Shown here piece after piece: positions 15,702 to 18,724 of a DNA stretch of 18,724 bases (positions are counted from its first letter, which is position 1; each line of letters starts with the position of its first letter). The notes beneath the pieces were generated by a model, which had not been told where the DNA came from, searched no databases, and was given only the letters and a program-made list of their open reading frames with translations. The DNA comes from Proteobacteria bacterium UBA1858 (lineage in GTDB: Bacteria; Pseudomonadota; Gammaproteobacteria; UBA4575). The translations under genes and the position numbers were made by a program. Location of the stretch: the NCBI GenBank assembly GCA_002338385.1, contig DDIE01000034.1, positions 3,721-22,444 on the forward strand. The letters run 5' to 3'.

Positions 15702-16937
15702 TTAAAAATTACCTTGAATCCAATCTTTTACTCGGCCAAATATGGATGACCCGTTTGTTGCTGAAAACTGACTTAATTGAGTCGACTGTTCACTCAAGTG
15801 CCCAAACAGTAATAAACCCACACCGGTGGCATGAATTGGGTTCCTGATGACATCAATGAGTCCGGTGACATGTTGTGGTTCACCTAATCGCACTGGCATG
15901 TGAAAGACCTCTTCTGCCAACTCAATAACACCTTCCATTTTTGCACTGCCTCCTGTTAACACCACGCCTGAAGCGATCAGATTTTCATAGCCACTGCGGC
16001 GTAACTCGGCCAGGATTAATGTCATTAATTCTTCATAGCGTGGTTCTACCACCTCAGCCAATGTCTGGCGGGCAAGGCGGCGGGGCGGTCTGTCACCCAC
16101 ACTGGGCACTTCTATCACTTCGTCTGGATTAGTTAATTGACGTAATGCACAGGCATATTTGATTTTAATTTCTTCGGCATATTGGGTAGGCGTGCGCATC
16201 GCAATAGCAATATCATTGGTCACTTGATCACCCGCGATCGGAATCACTGCTGTATGTTTAATAGCGCCATCATTAAAGACTGCGATATCAGTTGTCCCAC
16301 CCCCGATATCTACTAGACATACGCCTAGCTCTTTTTCATCCTCAGTTAGGACAGAATAACTGGATGCCAGTTGCTCGAGGACAACATCATCAGTTTCCAG
16401 GCCACAACGTTCAATACACTTGATAATATTCTGAGCTGCCGAAACCGCACCTGTGACTAAATGTACCTTTGCTTCCATGCGCACACCCGACATACCGATT
16501 GGCTCACGAATACCCTCTTGCTCATCGATAATAAATTCTTGTGGCAAGACATGAAGTATTCTTTGATCCGCCGGAATTGCCATGGCACGTGCGGCATCAA
16601 TGACCCGCTCCACATCACCCTCGATCACCTCACCATCTTTAATTGCGACGATGCCATGTGAATTCATACTCTTGACGTGACTGCCTGCAATACCGGCATA
16701 CACAGAATGAATCTGACAGCCAGCCATGAGTTCAGCTTCTTCAACAGCACGCTGGATGGATTGGACAGTAGATTCTATGTTGACGACCACCCCTTTTTTT
16801 AACCCGCGCGAGGGATGTGAACCAAAACCAATAATTTCGAGTTCATTGTCTTCCGTTATCTCAGCCACGATAGCGACTATTTTGGAGGTCCCAATATCTA
16901 ATCCTACAATCATCCCTGGCTCTGATTTTTTACTCAT
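15702..16937 (-). CDS. ftsA: Cell division protein FtsA
   Basis: The 411-residue actin-like ATPase tethers FtsZ filaments to the inner membrane and recruits later division proteins. The phosphate-1 motif VGLDIGTSKI is at 11-20 and phosphate-2 VDIGGGTTDIAVF at 209-221; GVVLTGGSAKMEG near 330-345 is the adenosine motif. Residues about 85-165 correspond to the 1C (SHS2) subdomain unique to FtsA. The C-terminal SSIFGRVKDWIQGNF is the amphipathic membrane-targeting helix. Length is typical. It is separated from ftsZ by 41 bp and from ftsQ by 55 AT-rich bp. No strong ribosome binding site is seen. Confidence 0.97.
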   Translation of the reverse strand: MSKKSEPGMIVGLDIGTSKIVAIVAEITEDNELEIIGFGSHPSRGLKKGVVVNIESTVQSIQRAVEEAELMAGCQIHSVYAGIAGSHVKSMNSHGIVAIKDGEVIEGDVERVIDAARAMAIPADQRILHVLPQEFIIDEQEGIREPIGMSGVRMEAKVHLVTGAVSAAQNIIKCIERCGLETDDVVLEQLASSYSVLTEDEKELGVCLVDIGGGTTDIAVFNDGAIKHTAVIPIAGDQVTNDIAIAMRTPTQYAEEIKIKYACALRQLTNPDEVIEVPSVGDRPPRRLARQTLAEVVEPRYEELMTLILAELRRSGYENLIASGVVLTGGSAKMEGVIELAEEVFHMPVRLGEPQHVTGLIDVIRNPIHATGVGLLLFGHLSEQSTQLSQFSATNGSSIFGRVKDWIQGNF

Positions 16938-16992
16938 GATCTTAATGCACCATTAGTAGTTTAATTTTGATTAATTTAATGACTAACACCTG

Positions 16993-17724
16993 CTAGCTAT
17001 TCCAACTGATCGCTAAGCCATTACTATGACGTAAGTCTATAGTTGCTATGGCTGAACGTTCTTGAGTACTTAATAAAGCTAAAGTCCTTAAACAATGTTG
17101 CATTTGCTGTGCTACATCGCCTCGTCCCATGTTAATTCTGACACCATTGCTTAATGTCATGACCTTGTCGTACCGCGCATCTTCATGCAGCGCATTAATA
17201 GCTATACCCAGCTCAGCAAATTGATGGTTATATTCTTGATACAGACTGGCCAAATAAAGTGCGCGTCCCGACTCGCCTCTGATATCTGGTCGATGCGCGA
17301 ATGACTCACTACTGCGCGCCGAAAATACTTGCCCATATTTATTCAGTAAGTGTTTTTGATTCCAACGAAATATCGGCGTCTGCTCTTCTATCTCAATAAC
17401 TAATTTATATGGCCACTGACGTTTTATATTTGCTTTATAAATCCAATCCAAATTATTCAAATCATGCTCAAAATCACTCAGGTTGACAGTGAAGAATCCA
17501 GTCATCTCATAACGCTGAACGATTTCACTAATTTCGATTTTACTGACACGAACAATATTACTGCTGACATGAATTGATTTGATTGGCACATCTTCGATCA
17601 TTCTTATGCCGACGATACATACAATCAAAAATATGGCGCTGGCCGTCAATTTACCCAGCTCAGCCCAATCTATAGTGGTCTCCTGCCTGAGATGCGTGTT
17701 ACGTCTATTTTTTTTATATGCCAT
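16993..17724 (-). CDS. ftsQ: Cell division protein FtsQ
   Basis: I place the start at the ATG at 17724, giving 243 residues (MAYKKNRRNTHLRQE). A longer frame opening at 17862 would sit inside ddl and carries no family sequence. The protein has a short basic cytoplasmic tail, one membrane span near 26-42, a POTRA domain from about 47 (VPIKSIHVSSNIVRVSKIEI) and a C-terminal beta domain (WPYKLVIEIEEQTPIFRW). It bridges early and late divisome parts with FtsB and FtsL. The start is 2 bp after the ddl stop, with GGTGA inside ddl as a weak ribosome binding site, so the two are probably translationally coupled. Residue conservation outside the core is low, as usual for FtsQ. Confidence 0.92.
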   Translation of the reverse strand: MAYKKNRRNTHLRQETTIDWAELGKLTASAIFLIVCIVGIRMIEDVPIKSIHVSSNIVRVSKIEISEIVQRYEMTGFFTVNLSDFEHDLNNLDWIYKANIKRQWPYKLVIEIEEQTPIFRWNQKHLLNKYGQVFSARSSESFAHRPDIRGESGRALYLASLYQEYNHQFAELGIAINALHEDARYDKVMTLSNGVRINMGRGDVAQQMQHCLRTLALLSTQERSAIATIDLRHSNGLAISWNS

Positions 17725-17726
17725 GA

Positions 17727-18659
17727 TCAGTTTTTCACCGCAAACGACGTGTTTAATATTTTCTCGACCAAGGTCGTGAAGTCGATACCTCGGGCGGCAG
17801 CTGCCATCGGTACTAAACTGTGGTCTGTCATACCCGGTACGGTATTCACTTCCAGTAACCAACTCCGATTATTGCCATCCATCATGACATCAACCCGCCC
17901 CCAACCTTGTGCACCAGTAGCCGCAAATGCCTGTTGAGCCTGTACTTGCAGTTGTCCTTCCAGTTCGACAGATAAACCACATGGAATGAGATATTGAGTA
18001 GTGTCTGCTTGATACTTAGCCTCGTAATCATAAAATTGATTCGGCGTTTCCAAACGAATCACAGGCAGAGCCTGTTGCTCCAGAATAGCCACGGTATATT
18101 CCTTCCCAGCTATCCATTGCTCAGCCATTAATTGACCTTGATGTTGTTTTGCTTCCGCCACTGCTGCAGCGTATTCAGTAGCATTATTAACTTTATGAAT
18201 TCCCAGACTAGAACCTTCTTGGGAAGGTTTAATAATAAATGTTGAGCCCAGTTGATCTGCCAGCTGTGGGTAGCCTGATTGTTCATTCAGTGCGACATAG
18301 GCTGGTGTATTGATTCCGGCTGCCAGCCATAACTGTTTGGTGATAATCTTGTTCATGCATATACTCGACGCCATTACCCCGCTGCCGGTATAAGGTATAC
18401 CGATAGTTTGCAAGGCACCCTGCATAGTTCCATCTTCTCCTCCAACACCATGCAAAGCTATAAACGCACGATCATATTGAGCTACTGCCAGCTGGGTGAA
18501 ACATTCTTTATCAACATCAACAGGGTGAGCATCTATGTGTAACTTCTGCAGGGCTGCCAGTACTGCAGCACCACTTTTCAGTGATATTGCACGTTCGCCT
18601 GAATGCCCCCCCATCAGCACTGCAACCTTGCCATATTGCTCTGGCTTATGCGCATTCAT
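17727..18659 (-). CDS. ddl: D-alanine--D-alanine ligase
   Basis: The 310-residue ATP-grasp enzyme joins two D-alanines to form the dipeptide used by MurF for the peptidoglycan stem. Motifs are GGHSGERAISLKSG (17-30), ALHGVGGEDGTMQG (68-81), KPSQEGSSLGI in the ATP-binding middle part, and EVNTVPGMTDHSLVPM (270-285), where Glu270 and Asn272 are the metal ligands. The size and dcw location match the DdlB type. The ATG overlaps the murB stop in an ATGA junction, which points to coupled translation. No vancomycin-type (D-Lac or D-Ser) change is evident from these motifs, but that was not modelled. Confidence 0.95.
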   Translation of the reverse strand: MNAHKPEQYGKVAVLMGGHSGERAISLKSGAAVLAALQKLHIDAHPVDVDKECFTQLAVAQYDRAFIALHGVGGEDGTMQGALQTIGIPYTGSGVMASSICMNKIITKQLWLAAGINTPAYVALNEQSGYPQLADQLGSTFIIKPSQEGSSLGIHKVNNATEYAAAVAEAKQHQGQLMAEQWIAGKEYTVAILEQQALPVIRLETPNQFYDYEAKYQADTTQYLIPCGLSVELEGQLQVQAQQAFAATGAQGWGRVDVMMDGNNRSWLLEVNTVPGMTDHSLVPMAAAARGIDFTTLVEKILNTSFAVKN

Positions 18660-18724
18660 GACGCTTTCCTCTCACCAATAGTGCGCACTTCAGGCTCAAG
18701 CTGGATAGAGAATTTCTCTAATAC
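18656..18724 (-). CDS. murB: UDP-N-acetylenolpyruvoylglucosamine reductase MurB, last 22 codons (start outside window)
   Basis: Upstream of ddl on the minus strand an open frame enters from the window edge and reads VLEKFSIQLEPEVRTIGERK followed by Ala-Ser and TGA. The phrase F-x-I-x-LEPEVR-x-IGE is the typical C-terminal end of MurB, the FAD enzyme that reduces the enolpyruvyl group to make UDP-MurNAc. murB-ddl is a common order in dcw clusters. The stop overlaps the ddl ATG (ATGA). Only the tail is visible, so the call depends on this motif and context. Confidence 0.75.
   Translation of the reverse strand, partial: VLEKFSIQLEPEVRTIGERKAS

Noticed and set aside
16938..16992. AT-rich 55-bp gap between ftsQ and ftsA as an internal promoter
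   Set aside because: A -10-like TAAACT can be aligned, but no acceptable -35 box accompanies it; the AT-rich inverted repeat alone is too weak to call.
17725..17862. N-terminal extension of FtsQ overlapping ddl
   Set aside because: It reads the ddl 3' coding sequence in another frame; the ATG at 17724 gives a normal FtsQ cytoplasmic tail.
1..18724. Search for tRNA/rRNA genes, CRISPR arrays, insertion sequences, toxin-antitoxin or defence genes
   Set aside because: Genes are packed tightly, each with a recognisable conserved product, and the few gaps hold nothing resembling these elements; no signs of recent transfer were seen.

Overview
The window looks like an ordinary stretch of gammaproteobacterial chromosome of moderate to low GC content. 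It carries the late part of a dcw (division and cell wall) cluster, the secA/argJ/Nudix group, and a type IV pilus pilABCD-coaE-zapD operon. Every identifiable gene is a full-length member of a conserved family, apart from the two cut by the window edges (bamD and murB). ZapD, an FtsZ-associated protein of gamma- and some betaproteobacteria, together with the dciA/secA/argJ neighbourhood, supports Gammaproteobacteria. I cannot name a genus.

Layout: (1) 1-258 (+): C-terminal end of bamD, running tail to tail into nadE (255-1883, -), a glutamine-dependent NAD synthetase. (2) 1884-2221: a 338-bp divergent control region with a possible sigma-54 promoter, a 13-bp direct repeat and a short palindrome. 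(3) 2222-7984 (+): pilA, pilB, pilC, pilD, coaE, zapD; a stem-loop separates pilA from pilB. (4) 7993-14000 (-): a Nudix/ThiE-like fusion, argJ, secA and a membrane-anchored M23 peptidase, transcribed in the order M23-secA-argJ-Nudix. (5) 14099-14509 (+): a DUF721/DciA gene that converges on ftsZ. (6) 14506-18724 (-): ftsZ, ftsA, ftsQ, ddl and the last 22 codons of murB, transcribed murB to ftsZ.

Functionally the window joins peptidoglycan precursor synthesis (murB, ddl), Z-ring assembly (ftsQ, ftsA, ftsZ, zapD), septal or periplasmic wall hydrolysis (M23 protein), export (secA), outer-membrane assembly (bamD), helicase loading (dciA), cofactor synthesis (nadE, coaE), arginine synthesis (argJ) and type IV pilus assembly (pilABCD). 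The pilin, traffic ATPase, platform protein and prepilin peptidase here form the core of the pilus machine.

I did not find a new multi-gene system, mobile element, CRISPR array, tRNA or rRNA. The points worth a second look are small: the pilA control region, the pilA-pilB stem-loop, the lack of lpxC and yacG at their usual places, an apparently degenerate ThiE domain, and two convergent gene pairs whose stop codons overlap.
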